Of a DNA stretch of 25,248 bases, positions 7,467 to 15,517 are shown in pieces. A program made the position numbers and the translations under genes. Each line of letters opens with the position of its first letter. The first letter of the stretch is position 1. Where the stretch lies: positions 1 to 25,248 of the forward strand of contig JANNRR010000021.1 of assembly GCA_031401675.1 (NCBI GenBank), given 5' to 3'. Origin of the DNA: JANNRR01 sp031401675. Its GTDB lineage: Bacteria; Pseudomonadota; Alphaproteobacteria; Rhodobacterales; Rhodobacteraceae. The notes under the pieces were generated by a model. The model made no database searches and had not been told where the DNA came from. It saw nothing but the letters and a program-made list of their open reading frames with translations.

Positions 7467-8243
7467 TCAGTCTGCGGGCGGCACAACCACAGTTTCCACC
7501 CCGGCCCGCAGCAACATCGCCGCGATGTCCGGTGGCGGCGGTGCGTCGGTCACCAGAGTGTCGATCAGATCGGGCTCGCCGATCCGGATCGGTGCCGGGC
7601 GGCCGAACTTGGTGGCGTCGGCGGCGATGATGCTGGTTTCGGCGCATTCGACGATGGCGCGCGAAAATTCCGCCTCGCCCAGATCATGCAGCAGAAACCC
7701 GGCCCGCGCATCGACCGCCGCCGCCGACAGCACGGCATAGTTCACCCGGAACCGGCGGACAAAGGCCAGCGCCTCGGCCCCGAACGCGCCGCCGTCATGG
7801 CTGCGCAACTCGCCGCCTGCCATGAACACCCGGTTACCGTTCAGCATGCTCAGGGTCTGCGCCACGGTCAGCGAGTTGGTGACCACCAGCAGGTTCTGAT
7901 GTTGGCGAAGCGCTTGCGCCACATAGGCGGTGGTCGAGCCGATATCCAGAAACAGCGACGCGCCGTCCGGAATCTGACCCGCCAGATGCCGTGCTATCCG
8001 CAGCTTGGCCTCGGGCTGTTCCTTGAACCGCTGCGCGAATGTCGGTTCGGCGACCCAGTCCTCCAGATAGACCCCGCCATGCACCTTGCGCACCAGTCCC
8101 TGATCCTCCAGCCGCCGCACGTTGCGCCGGATCGTCTCCTCGGTCACGTTCAGCCGCCGCGACAGGTCCAGTATCCGCTCCGATCCGGCCTGATTGAGAA
8201 TTGCCAGGATCGCCAATTCGCGCTGTGTCGAATGCATGCTCAT
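7467..8243 (-). CDS. DeoR/GlpR-family transcriptional regulator
   Basis: This 258-residue protein has an N-terminal winged helix-turn-helix (about 5-60) with the DeoR signature NVTEETIRRNVRRLEDQGLV followed by RKVHGG. A DeoR sensor domain follows, showing LFLDIGSTTAYVAQAL, the VVTNSL segment and GGELRSHDGGAFGAEAL. Family members usually repress neighbouring catabolic genes and often respond to a phosphorylated metabolite. One signature position is Asn where Asp is common (RRN for RRD). The start at 8243 has GAGGAA 7 bases upstream and avoids a longer open frame across the intergenic region. It is divergent from the kinase gene and probably controls both arms of the cluster. A phosphorylated effector would fit the divergent kinase, but that is inference. 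Confidence 0.92.
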   Translation of the reverse strand: MSMHSTQRELAILAILNQAGSERILDLSRRLNVTEETIRRNVRRLEDQGLVRKVHGGVYLEDWVAEPTFAQRFKEQPEAKLRIARHLAGQIPDGASLFLDIGSTTAYVAQALRQHQNLLVVTNSLTVAQTLSMLNGNRVFMAGGELRSHDGGAFGAEALAFVRRFRVNYAVLSAAAVDARAGFLLHDLGEAEFSRAIVECAETSIIAADATKFGRPAPIRIGEPDLIDTLVTDAPPPPDIAAMLLRAGVETVVVPPAD

Positions 8244-8262
8244 GCCGGATTCCTCGGTGGAT

Positions 8263-8371
8263 ATGTGGTCACTAGCCGCATCATTCGGCCAAGGATATCG
8301 AAAAAGCAACAAAATTCCAAATGAAACCCACATTACCTCACAAATGCGTTTGACAAATCCGCAATGTGGTC
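8263..8371. promoter_or_regulatory. candidate DeoR operator region between the divergent arms
   Basis: The 190-bp gap between the regulator and the kinase contains the 8-mer ATGTGGTC twice on the plus strand (8263-8270 and 8364-8371). An inverted half-site, CCACATT, lies at 8328-8334 and pairs with AATGTGG at 8363-8369. A TTGACA box (8350-8355) lies between the inverted halves in the direction of the kinase; no good -10 box is visible. The repeated half-sites make this the most likely regulator-binding region. Confidence 0.4.
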
Positions 8372-8433
8372 CCAACGCTTGCAAAGGTCGGGTCAGGGTC
8401 ACTTTGGCCGGCAAGGGGAGGGCGGTGGCACAG

Positions 8434-9315
8434 ATGCCCGGAAGTTCCGCGATCGATCAGGTGCGCGGCTTGCCGATCTGGTCCGGACCAGTCGACCCGG
8501 TGCCGCTCGACGGCGGCATCACCAACGTGAACTTCGTCGTGCAGGATGGTTCGCACCGCGCCGTAGTGCGGATCGGCGCCGACATTCCGGTGCATCAGGT
8601 GATGCGCTTCAATGAACTTGCCGCCAGTCGCGCCGCGCACGCCGCCGGGATTTCGCCGGCGGTGCTGTATCACCAGCCCGGCGTTCTCGTTCTCGATTGG
8701 GTCGAAGGCAAAAGCCTGACCGCTGCCGATGTCAGGGCACCCGGCATGCTGGCGCGGGTGGTGCCGCTGATTGCCCGTACCCACCGCGAGATTCCAAAGC
8801 ATCTGCGCGGGCCGACCCTGATGTTCTGGGTTTTCCACGTGCTGGGCGACTATGTGGCAACGCTGCGCGACGGGCAAAGCCAATATGTTTCCATGCTGGC
8901 GGACCTGTCGGCGACGGCAGTGGAACTGGAAAGGGCGGTTGGACCGATCGACGTGATCTTCGGCCACAACGACCTGTTGCCCGCCAACATCTTGGATGAC
9001 GGCGACCGGCTTTGGCTGATCGACTGGGACTATGCCGGCTGGAACAGTCCGCTGTTCGACCTCGGCGGACTTGCCGCCAACACCTCACTGAACCGCGAAC
9101 AGGAGCACCGGTTGCTGGAGGCCTATTTTGACCGCCCGGCAACGGCTGACATGCTGCACCGCTATCACGCCATGAAGGCCGCCTCGGCCTTGCGGGAATC
9201 GCTGTGGAGCATGGTGTCGGAACGCCATTCGGAACTGCCGGTCGACTTCGCCGCCTATACAAGGACCAACCTCGCCGCATTTCGCGCCGCGATGGATGAT
9301 TTCACCCAGACCTGA
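8434..9315 (+). CDS. choline/ethanolamine kinase-like phosphotransferase (LicA/APH fold)
   Basis: This is a 293-residue small-molecule kinase of the choline kinase/aminoglycoside phosphotransferase fold. The nucleotide-loop region is GGITNVNFVV (28-37). The catalytic loop is GHNDLLPANIL, with Asp180 as catalytic base and Asn185 as metal ligand. The magnesium-binding segment is LIDWDYAGW with Asp197. The LIDWDYAGWNSPLFDLG form is typical of LicA and choline/ethanolamine kinases rather than antibiotic kinases. The start is uncertain: ATG 8434 lies 13 bases after AGGGGAGG, while an in-frame GTG at 8425 lies only 3-4 bases after it. The stop overlaps the ribosome binding site of the next gene, so the two are probably co-transcribed. 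In an N-methyl catabolic cluster the substrate may be a choline- or ethanolamine-like amino alcohol, which is inference. Confidence 0.85.
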   Translation: MPGSSAIDQVRGLPIWSGPVDPVPLDGGITNVNFVVQDGSHRAVVRIGADIPVHQVMRFNELAASRAAHAAGISPAVLYHQPGVLVLDWVEGKSLTAADVRAPGMLARVVPLIARTHREIPKHLRGPTLMFWVFHVLGDYVATLRDGQSQYVSMLADLSATAVELERAVGPIDVIFGHNDLLPANILDDGDRLWLIDWDYAGWNSPLFDLGGLAANTSLNREQEHRLLEAYFDRPATADMLHRYHAMKAASALRESLWSMVSERHSELPVDFAAYTRTNLAAFRAAMDDFTQT

Positions 9316-9319
9316 GGGC

Positions 9320-11773
9320 ATGATGCAAGAGTTTCCCACCACGGCGCGTGCCGTCATCATCGGCGGCGGCATCATTGGCTGCTCGACCGCCTATCACCTC
9401 GGCAAGTTTGGCTGGACCGATACGGTGCTTCTGGAACGCCACAAGCTGACATCCGGCACGACCTTTCACGCCGCCGGCCTGGTCGGGCAATTAAGAACCT
9501 CGGCCAACATCACGCAATTGCTGGGTTATTCCGTCGATCTTTATCGCAAGCTGGAGGCAGAGACCGGGGTCGCCACCGGCTGGAAGATGAACGGCGGCCT
9601 GCGGCTGGCCTGCAATCAGGAACGCTGGACCGAGGTCCGCCGCCAGGCCACCACCGCCCACTCCTTTGGCCTGGAAATGCACTTGCTGTCGCCGAAAGAG
9701 GCGCAGGATCTGTGGCCGCTGATGCAGGTCGATGACCTGATCGGCGCGGCGTTCCTGCCCACTGACGGTCAGGCGAATCCGTCCGACATCACCCAAAGCC
9801 TGGCCAAGGGCGCGCGGATGGCCGGGGTGAAGATTTTCGAGGATACGCCCGCCACCCGGATCTGCGTCGAGGGCGGCCGGGTCCGCGGTGTTCACACTCC
9901 AAGGGGCTTCATCGAATGCGAAGCGGTTGTCGCCTGTGCCGGTCAATGGACCCGGGCGCTTGCTGCCGGTATCGGTGTCAACGTGCCGCTGGTTTCGGTC
10001 GAGCATCAGTATCTGATCACCGAGCCGATCAAGGGCGTGACCCCGAACCTGCCGACCCTGCGCGACCCCGACCGCCTGACCTATTACAAGGAAGAGGTCG
10101 GCGGGCTGGTCATGGGCGGCTACGAGGCGAACCCGAAACCCTGGGGGCAGCAAGGCCTGCCGGACAACGCGCCCTATACCCTTCTGACCTCGGATTTCGA
10201 CCATTTCGGCCCGATCATGGAACTGGCCGCCGGTCGGGTTCCGGCTTTCGAGACGGCGGGGATCAAGCAACTGATCAACGGCCCTGAATCCTTCACGCCG
10301 GATGGCAATTTCATCCTCGGCGAGGCACCCGAACAGCCGGGTTTTTTTGTCGGTGCCGGGTTCAATGCATTCGGCATCGCCAGCGGTGGCGGTGCCGGGA
10401 TGGCGCTGGCGGAATGGGTGGTCCGGCAGGAACCGCCCTTTGACCTCTGGCCGGTCGATATCCGCCGGTTCGGCCGGGTTCACGCCAGCACAAACTGGGT
10501 CCGCGCCCGCACCCTGGAGGCCTATGCCAAACATTACACCATCGCCTGGCCGTCCGAGGAATTTCGCTCTGGCCGGCCAACGCGCCGCTCGCCGCTCTGG
10601 CACCTCTTGTCACAACAGGGGGCTTGTTTTGGCGAAAAGCTGGGGTGGGAACGCCCGAACTGGTTTGCCGATCTGGCGGCGGGCGAGGTGCCGGTGGACC
10701 GCTACAGCTACGGCAGGCCCGGCTGGTTCGATGCCGTCGCCCGCGAACATCGGGCCTGCCGCAACGATGCCGTGGTGATCGATCAGAGCAGTTTCGCCAA
10801 ATTCCGCGTCAGCGGCGCAGATGCCACCTTCGTGCTGAACCGCATCTGTGCCGGCAACATCGACCGCCCGGTCGGCAGTCTGATCTATACCCAGATGCTG
10901 AACCACAAGGGCGGCATCGAATGCGATCTGACCGTGGTGCGAACCGGCCGAAACGACTTCTACATCGTGACCGGAACCGGCTTTGCCACCCACGATTTCA
11001 ACTGGATCAGCCGCAATATCCCCGACCAGGCCGGGGCCCAGATCGCCGACATCACCTCGGGCACGGCGGTGTTGTCGCTGATGGGGCCAAAGACCCGGGC
11101 CATCCTTGCGCGGATTTGCGAGGATGATCTGTCGAACACGGCTTTTCCGTTCGCCAGCGCCCGCCAGATCAGTGTCGCCCACTGCCCGGTGCTGGCGCTG
11201 CGGGTCACCTATGTCGGCGAGCTTGGCTGGGAACTGCACATGCCGACCGATGTTGCGGTGACGGTGTACGAGGCGCTGATGGCGGCGGGCGCGGAGCACG
11301 GTCTGGTCAATGCCGGCTACCGCGCCATCGAAACCCTGCGGCTGGAAAAGGGTTTTCGCGCCTGGGGGTCTGATATCGGCCCCGACCATACGCCGCTGGA
11401 GGCCGGACTGGGCTGGGCGGTGAAACTCAATTCCGGCACCGATTTCATCGGGCGCGAGGCGCTGCTGGCTCAGCGCGATAAGGGCGTCAGCAAGCTGCTC
11501 GCCGGCTTTACCGTCGATGACGCGGCGGTGATCCTTCTGGGACGGGAAACCATCTACCGCAATGGCAAGCGCGTTGGCTGGCTGACGTCCGGCGGCTTTG
11601 GCCATACCTTGGGTCAGCCCATCGGTTACGGCTATGTCCGCCATCCCGAGGGCGTCACGCCCGGCTATGTGCTGACCGGCACGTATGAACTGGAGGTTGC
11701 CTCGGAACGTGTTCCCTGCCATGCGCATCTTGCCCCGCTGTACGATCCGAAAATGGCGCGGATCAGGGCGTGA
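9320..11773 (+). CDS. FAD-dependent dimethylglycine/sarcosine dehydrogenase-like protein with GcvT-like C-terminus
   Basis: This is a fusion of about 817 residues. The N-terminal half (1 to about 370) is a DAO-type FAD domain with the Rossmann motif VIIGGGIIGCSTAYHLGKFG, then SGTTFHAAGLVG, in which His50 matches the histidine that covalently holds FAD in mammalian dimethylglycine dehydrogenase. A linker domain follows, then a C-terminal half (about 430-817) like the glycine-cleavage T protein, which binds tetrahydrofolate (YVGELGWELHMP, RLEKGFRAWGSDIGPDHTPLEAG split across two segments). Family members oxidise an N-methyl group and pass it to tetrahydrofolate as a methylene unit. The gene starts 5 bases after the kinase stop. 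GAGGG at 9314-9318 is better spaced for the second ATG (9323) than the first (9320). The exact N-methyl substrate is unknown. Confidence 0.9.
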   Translation: MMQEFPTTARAVIIGGGIIGCSTAYHLGKFGWTDTVLLERHKLTSGTTFHAAGLVGQLRTSANITQLLGYSVDLYRKLEAETGVATGWKMNGGLRLACNQERWTEVRRQATTAHSFGLEMHLLSPKEAQDLWPLMQVDDLIGAAFLPTDGQANPSDITQSLAKGARMAGVKIFEDTPATRICVEGGRVRGVHTPRGFIECEAVVACAGQWTRALAAGIGVNVPLVSVEHQYLITEPIKGVTPNLPTLRDPDRLTYYKEEVGGLVMGGYEANPKPWGQQGLPDNAPYTLLTSDFDHFGPIMELAAGRVPAFETAGIKQLINGPESFTPDGNFILGEAPEQPGFFVGAGFNAFGIASGGGAGMALAEWVVRQEPPFDLWPVDIRRFGRVHASTNWVRARTLEAYAKHYTIAWPSEEFRSGRPTRRSPLWHLLSQQGACFGEKLGWERPNWFADLAAGEVPVDRYSYGRPGWFDAVAREHRACRNDAVVIDQSSFAKFRVSGADATFVLNRICAGNIDRPVGSLIYTQMLNHKGGIECDLTVVRTGRNDFYIVTGTGFATHDFNWISRNIPDQAGAQIADITSGTAVLSLMGPKTRAILARICEDDLSNTAFPFASARQISVAHCPVLALRVTYVGELGWELHMPTDVAVTVYEALMAAGAEHGLVNAGYRAIETLRLEKGFRAWGSDIGPDHTPLEAGLGWAVKLNSGTDFIGREALLAQRDKGVSKLLAGFTVDDAAVILLGRETIYRNGKRVGWLTSGGFGHTLGQPIGYGYVRHPEGVTPGYVLTGTYELEVASERVPCHAHLAPLYDPKMARIRA

Positions 11774-11839
11774 CCAGCACCGGCCGGGCCGCACCGGCAA
11801 GCGCTCCGTGGCGGGCACTTTGGAAAGATCGGCGTTTTT

Positions 11840-12577
11840 TTGACCACTGGCACCGACCCATTCCGGCACCATCCCGAACTGCGGGGCAGGATCGCCGACC
11901 CCCTCGGCTCGTTCTTCCGGACGTTCCTGCCGTCAAGCTTTGATGACCGCATGCGCGCGCTCGGTCTGGCCGACGACTGGCGCTACAGCGATGCCGAACG
12001 CGAGGCCAACCGCCGGGCGTTTCTGGCTGGCCGCAGCGACAGCGACCTTTGGGTGTTCGCCTATGGCTCGCTGATGTGGGACCCGGCCTTCCTGTTTTCC
12101 GAGGTCCGCCAGGGCAGCATCACCGGCTATGCCCGGCGGTTCTGCCTGCGGGATACCTTTGGGGCTCGTGGCACGCCCGAACGTCCCGGGCTGCAGGCCG
12201 GGCTTGACCATGGCCCCGGCTGTGCCGGTCTGGTCTTTCGCGTTGCCGCCGCGCATTCCGACGCGGAATCCGAGGTGCTGTGGCGTCGCGAAGGCATCGC
12301 CCCCGCCTACACACCGACCTTTGTGACTGTGACAACGGCGCACGGGCAGATCGAGGCCCTGACTTTTGTCGCCAACCACGCCTCGCCGGTCATCGTGCCA
12401 AATCTGGAACGCGCCGAACAGGTGCGCTATCTGGCAACCGGGGCCGGATTCATGGGCACCAGCCTGCAATACATTCAGAATATCGCGGCGCAACTGGCGG
12501 CGTTGGGGATCGAGGATGCCGACGTCACCGATCTGCTGGCGGAAGCGATGGCCTTTGCCCCGGATCAGGGTGGCTGA
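11840..12577 (+). CDS. ChaC-type gamma-glutamylcyclotransferase
   Basis: This is a 245-residue protein of the ChaC family, which cleaves the gamma-glutamyl group of glutathione or related compounds as 5-oxoproline. The glycine-rich substrate loop VFAYGSLMWDP lies at 72-82. The RRFCLRDTFGARGTPERPG segment at 99-117 and the WRREGI segment follow, with Glu151 as the likely catalytic acid/base. The first 65 residues form an extension. No ATG gives a full-length product; TTG at 11840 is the best upstream start, with GGAAAG about 13 bases away. The next ATG would trim about 37 residues but keep the domain. It lies 66 bp behind the dehydrogenase-like gene on the same strand and is probably in the same operon. 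A link to a gamma-glutamyl-amine intermediate is conceivable but unproven. Confidence 0.85.
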   Translation: MTTGTDPFRHHPELRGRIADPLGSFFRTFLPSSFDDRMRALGLADDWRYSDAEREANRRAFLAGRSDSDLWVFAYGSLMWDPAFLFSEVRQGSITGYARRFCLRDTFGARGTPERPGLQAGLDHGPGCAGLVFRVAAAHSDAESEVLWRREGIAPAYTPTFVTVTTAHGQIEALTFVANHASPVIVPNLERAEQVRYLATGAGFMGTSLQYIQNIAAQLAALGIEDADVTDLLAEAMAFAPDQGG

Positions 12578-12818
12578 ATCCTTGGGTCGGTGCGGAGTTT
12601 TGCGCTGTTGGCTGTGCGAGTGCTGCACCCGCTTCTGTGCCACGAACACTCAGCGTGCATCAGGGTAACTGGCTCAAAGCGGCTTGCGGCCCGTTAACAC
12701 TGATCAACAGGACCGTAACGGATTTTACAAAACTATTTTATATCAGATATTTAAGCTGCTTATCACGCGTGTTAAACCCGTGAATTGATCCCGTTTTCGC
12801 AGGCACGGGCCCTTTCCT
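12578..12818. other. intergenic gap between convergent genes with an AT-rich patch
   Basis: No gene is supported here. The part 12721-12780 has only 19 G/C of 60, against roughly two thirds in the surrounding DNA, and contains TTTTATATCAGATATTTAA. A TTAACAC (12694-12700) / GTGTTAA (12769-12775) inverted repeat frames it. Both neighbours end here, so an ordinary gene promoter is not expected. A small RNA promoter, a terminator zone or a leftover of foreign DNA are all possible. Confidence 0.35.
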
Positions 12819-14231
12819 TCAGCCCCGATGCGACCCCCAAGGCCCATGATGCGCCCCGGGCTTGTCCAGCCTTTCGAACCCGTGCGCACCAAAGAAATCC
12901 CGCTGCGCCTGGATCATGTTGGCGGTGGAGCGCGCGGTCCGCATCATGTCGAAATACCCCAGCCCCGCCGACAGCGCGGGCAGCGGCAACCCGTGCAGGG
13001 TCGCGGTCGCGATCACCTGCCGCAGCGCGCCGTGATTGGCCTGCAACAGCCCGGCAAAGAACGGTGCCAGCATCAGGTTTTGCCCCGGATGCGCTTCCAG
13101 CGCTGTGGCCATATCGTTCAGCATGGCCGAGCGGATGATGCAGCCTTCGCGCCAGACCCGCGCCACCGCCGGCATCGGCAACCCCCAGCCAAACGCTTCC
13201 GTTGCCGCCGACAACAGCGCAAACCCCTGCGCGTAACACATGATCTTGCCCGCGATCAGCGCCGCCTCCAGCGCATCAAGGCTGATCGCCCCCGCCGCCA
13301 GCCGCTGCGGGGCGGCACCGAACAGTGCCTCGCCCGCCGTGCGTTCGCCGAGCCGCGACGACAGGTTGCGCGCCGTCACCGCCGCCTCGATCACCGGAAT
13401 CGGTGCCGCCAGATGCTGCGCCTCGACCGCCGTCCAGCGCCCGGTGCCCTTTTGCCCGGCGCGGTCGAGGATCACGTCCAGCATCGCCGCCCCGGTACCG
13501 GGATCTGTCGCCAGCGCGACATGCCCCGAAATCTCGATCAGGTAGGACGACAGCCGCCCTTGGTTCCAGCGCCGGAACACCGCGCCGCATTCGGCGGCAT
13601 TCATCCCCATCCCGTCTCGCATCACCCCGTAAACCTCGGCGATCATCTGCATGTCGGCATATTCGATGCCGTTGTGCACAGTCTTGACGAAATGCCCGGC
13701 CCCGGCCTCGCCCATCCACGTGGCGCACGGCGTGCCTTGGTATTTGGCCGAGATCGCCTCCATGATCGGGGCCACCCGGTCCCACGCCGCCTTTGGTCCA
13801 CCGCCCATGATCGAAGGGCCGTGCCGCGCACCCTCTTCGCCGCCGGAAACGCCCATGCCGATGTAGGGCACCCCCAGGGCCGCAGCGTCGGCGGCCCGCC
13901 GGTTGGTATCCTGAAAATTCGCGTTTCCGGCGTCGATGATCAGATCGTCCTTGTCGAGCAACGGCCGCAGTGCCGCGATTTGCTGATCGACGGGATCACC
14001 GGCATTCACCATCAAGATGATCGCGCGGGGCGGCGCGATGGCATCAACCAGCGTCTGCAGCGTATCGCAAGCCGTCAGGCGGGGGGCCAGTGCCCCGGCC
14101 CCGGCAACGAAACCATGGGTCGTCGTTGTAGTGCGGTTGTAGACAGCGATCGGAAATCCTTTCTCAGCGATGTTCAGCGCCAGCGCCGCACCCATGGTGC
14201 CCAGACCGATCAGGCCGATTTTCGATGTCAT
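12819..14231 (-). CDS. gnd: 6-phosphogluconate dehydrogenase, decarboxylating
   Basis: Gnd oxidises and decarboxylates 6-phosphogluconate to ribulose 5-phosphate with reduction of NAD(P)+. The protein is about 470 residues, the usual length of the long, E. coli-type dimeric enzyme. Features are an N-terminal Rossmann motif IGLIGLGTMGAALA, the substrate loop GVSGGEEGARHGPSIMGGG, the catalytic helix KTVHNGIEYADMQ, and the C-terminal RTARSTANMIQAQRDFFGAH tail that completes the partner's active site. Two in-frame starts exist: ATG 14237 is only about 2 bases from GGAGAG, while ATG 14231 is 8 bases away and is preferred. It lies downstream of the idnD-like gene on the same strand after a 250-bp gap, and supplies the exit from the idonate/gluconate route into the pentose phosphate pathway. 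Confidence 0.95.
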   Translation of the reverse strand: MTSKIGLIGLGTMGAALALNIAEKGFPIAVYNRTTTTTHGFVAGAGALAPRLTACDTLQTLVDAIAPPRAIILMVNAGDPVDQQIAALRPLLDKDDLIIDAGNANFQDTNRRAADAAALGVPYIGMGVSGGEEGARHGPSIMGGGPKAAWDRVAPIMEAISAKYQGTPCATWMGEAGAGHFVKTVHNGIEYADMQMIAEVYGVMRDGMGMNAAECGAVFRRWNQGRLSSYLIEISGHVALATDPGTGAAMLDVILDRAGQKGTGRWTAVEAQHLAAPIPVIEAAVTARNLSSRLGERTAGEALFGAAPQRLAAGAISLDALEAALIAGKIMCYAQGFALLSAATEAFGWGLPMPAVARVWREGCIIRSAMLNDMATALEAHPGQNLMLAPFFAGLLQANHGALRQVIATATLHGLPLPALSAGLGYFDMMRTARSTANMIQAQRDFFGAHGFERLDKPGAHHGPWGSHRG

Positions 14232-14237
14232 GGCCAT

Positions 14238-14485
14238 GGCTCTCCGTTCTCGTTCATTCTCATCGTGCAGACGGACGTAGTTACGGCGTCAGACAATCCT
14301 TGGATTGCCGGCGCGGCACGGCAATCGTCGGGACCAAACGCGGGCACCACGTACCAATCGATCCAGCATCTGGACGGATCTATCCAATGGGCATCGTCGG
14401 CCGCCTGACCATCCAGCATGTCTGAATCCCCCGAAGCTGTTATCGCTATCAGCAACACGAAAGGAAAGCTTGAAACGCTTTTCCA
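14238..14485. other. gap between idnD-like and gnd, no gene seen
   Basis: This 248-bp stretch lies between two minus-strand genes. Short open frames on both strands (for example 76 and 65 codons) show no recognisable protein. It is long enough to hold a separate promoter for gnd, but no clear -35/-10 pair or operator could be picked out. Confidence 0.3.
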
Positions 14486-15517
14486 TCAGGCAAATGCAAT
14501 CTGCGCCTTCATCGCGCGGCTGCGGTCACCAGCGAGTCGGAACGCTTCGATCGCGCGAGCCAACGGTAGCGTCTGGGTGATCAGCGGTTTCACGTCCACC
14601 AGTCCCTGCTGCATCAAGTGAACGGCAAGGGCAAACTCTGCGTGGAAACGGAATGACCCACGGAGTTCAAGTTCCTTGGCAGTCAGGACCTGCATCGGCA
14701 GGGTCATGTCGCCACCCAGCCCCAGTTGTACGACGATTCCACGCGGTCGCATAACTGCAATGGCATCGACCAGCGCCGACTGAACGCCGGAACATTCAAG
14801 CAGAACTTCAAAATACCCCTTGTCGGGAGCATAGGCAGCCAAGGCACCCGGATCACTTTTCACGTTGATCACTCGATCAGCACCGGCGGTTCGTGCCATG
14901 CCAAGCGTGAAGTCCGACACGTCGGTTGCGACGATTTCCGCTGCACCGGCGCGCCGCGCCGTAAGTATCGCCAGGACTCCGATCGGACCGCAGCCGGTAA
15001 CCAGCACCGACTTGCCCAGCATTGGCCCGGACTGACGCGCGGCATGCAGTGCCACGGCAAGCGGTTCGGCCATCGCGGCCTCGCCCGCCGTCAGGCCGGC
15101 GGCAGGGACGCACTGCCACGCTTCGGCCACCAGCGTCTCGCGAAAGGCACCCTGGACGTGCGGAAACGGCATGGCCGAGCCATAGAACCGCATGTTCAGA
15201 CAGTGCTGTTGCAATCCAAGCAGGCAGAATTTGCAGCCCTGACAGGGACGCGACGGCGAAACCGCCACCAACTCGCCGACTGCCAAACCGCTGACGCCCG
15301 CACCCAATTCGGCGATGTGGCCTGAAACCTCGTGGCCGAGGATCATCGGCTGCTTCAGCCGAACCGAACCAAAGCCCCCATCTTGGAAATAGTGCAGATC
15401 GGACCCGCAGATGCCGCCCGTCGCCATCTGCAGCAGAACCTGCCCCGGCCCGGGCGTCTCATCTGCCTGATCTTCGATCCGCAGATCGTGGGCGGCGTGA
15501 AGCACGAGCGCCCGCAT
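14486..15517 (-). CDS. idnD: L-idonate 5-dehydrogenase
   Basis: This is a 343-residue zinc-containing medium-chain dehydrogenase that would oxidise L-idonate to 5-keto-D-gluconate with NAD(P)+. Catalytic zinc ligands are Cys37 (GGICGSDLHY), His62 and Glu63 (GHEVSGH), with Glu151 in the active site region. The structural zinc set is Cys92, Cys95, Cys98 and Cys106. The nucleotide-binding motif is VTGCGPIGV at about 173. The segment CLNMRFYGSAMPFPHVQG is characteristic of IdnD-type enzymes rather than sorbitol or threonine dehydrogenases. The start codon overlaps the stop of the upstream reductase gene in TGATG, so translation is probably coupled. The idnO- and gntK-type genes nearby support the assignment. 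Confidence 0.87.
   Translation of the reverse strand: MRALVLHAAHDLRIEDQADETPGPGQVLLQMATGGICGSDLHYFQDGGFGSVRLKQPMILGHEVSGHIAELGAGVSGLAVGELVAVSPSRPCQGCKFCLLGLQQHCLNMRFYGSAMPFPHVQGAFRETLVAEAWQCVPAAGLTAGEAAMAEPLAVALHAARQSGPMLGKSVLVTGCGPIGVLAILTARRAGAAEIVATDVSDFTLGMARTAGADRVINVKSDPGALAAYAPDKGYFEVLLECSGVQSALVDAIAVMRPRGIVVQLGLGGDMTLPMQVLTAKELELRGSFRFHAEFALAVHLMQQGLVDVKPLITQTLPLARAIEAFRLAGDRSRAMKAQIAFA

Noticed and set aside
5322..8324. 1000-codon open frame on the plus strand opposite the DgcA-like and DeoR-type genes
   Set aside because: It is antisense to two genes with clear motifs, is rich in His/Arg/Pro as expected from the complement of high-GC coding DNA, and shows no recognisable domain.
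14243..14256. GTTC..GTTC near the gnd start as an SOS box
   Set aside because: The spacing is two bases, not seven.
14228..14486. Short minus-strand frames between the idnD-like gene and gnd, one starting in a TGATG overlap with the idnD stop
   Set aside because: No similarity, no domain and unlikely composition; the TGATG overlap is probably chance.
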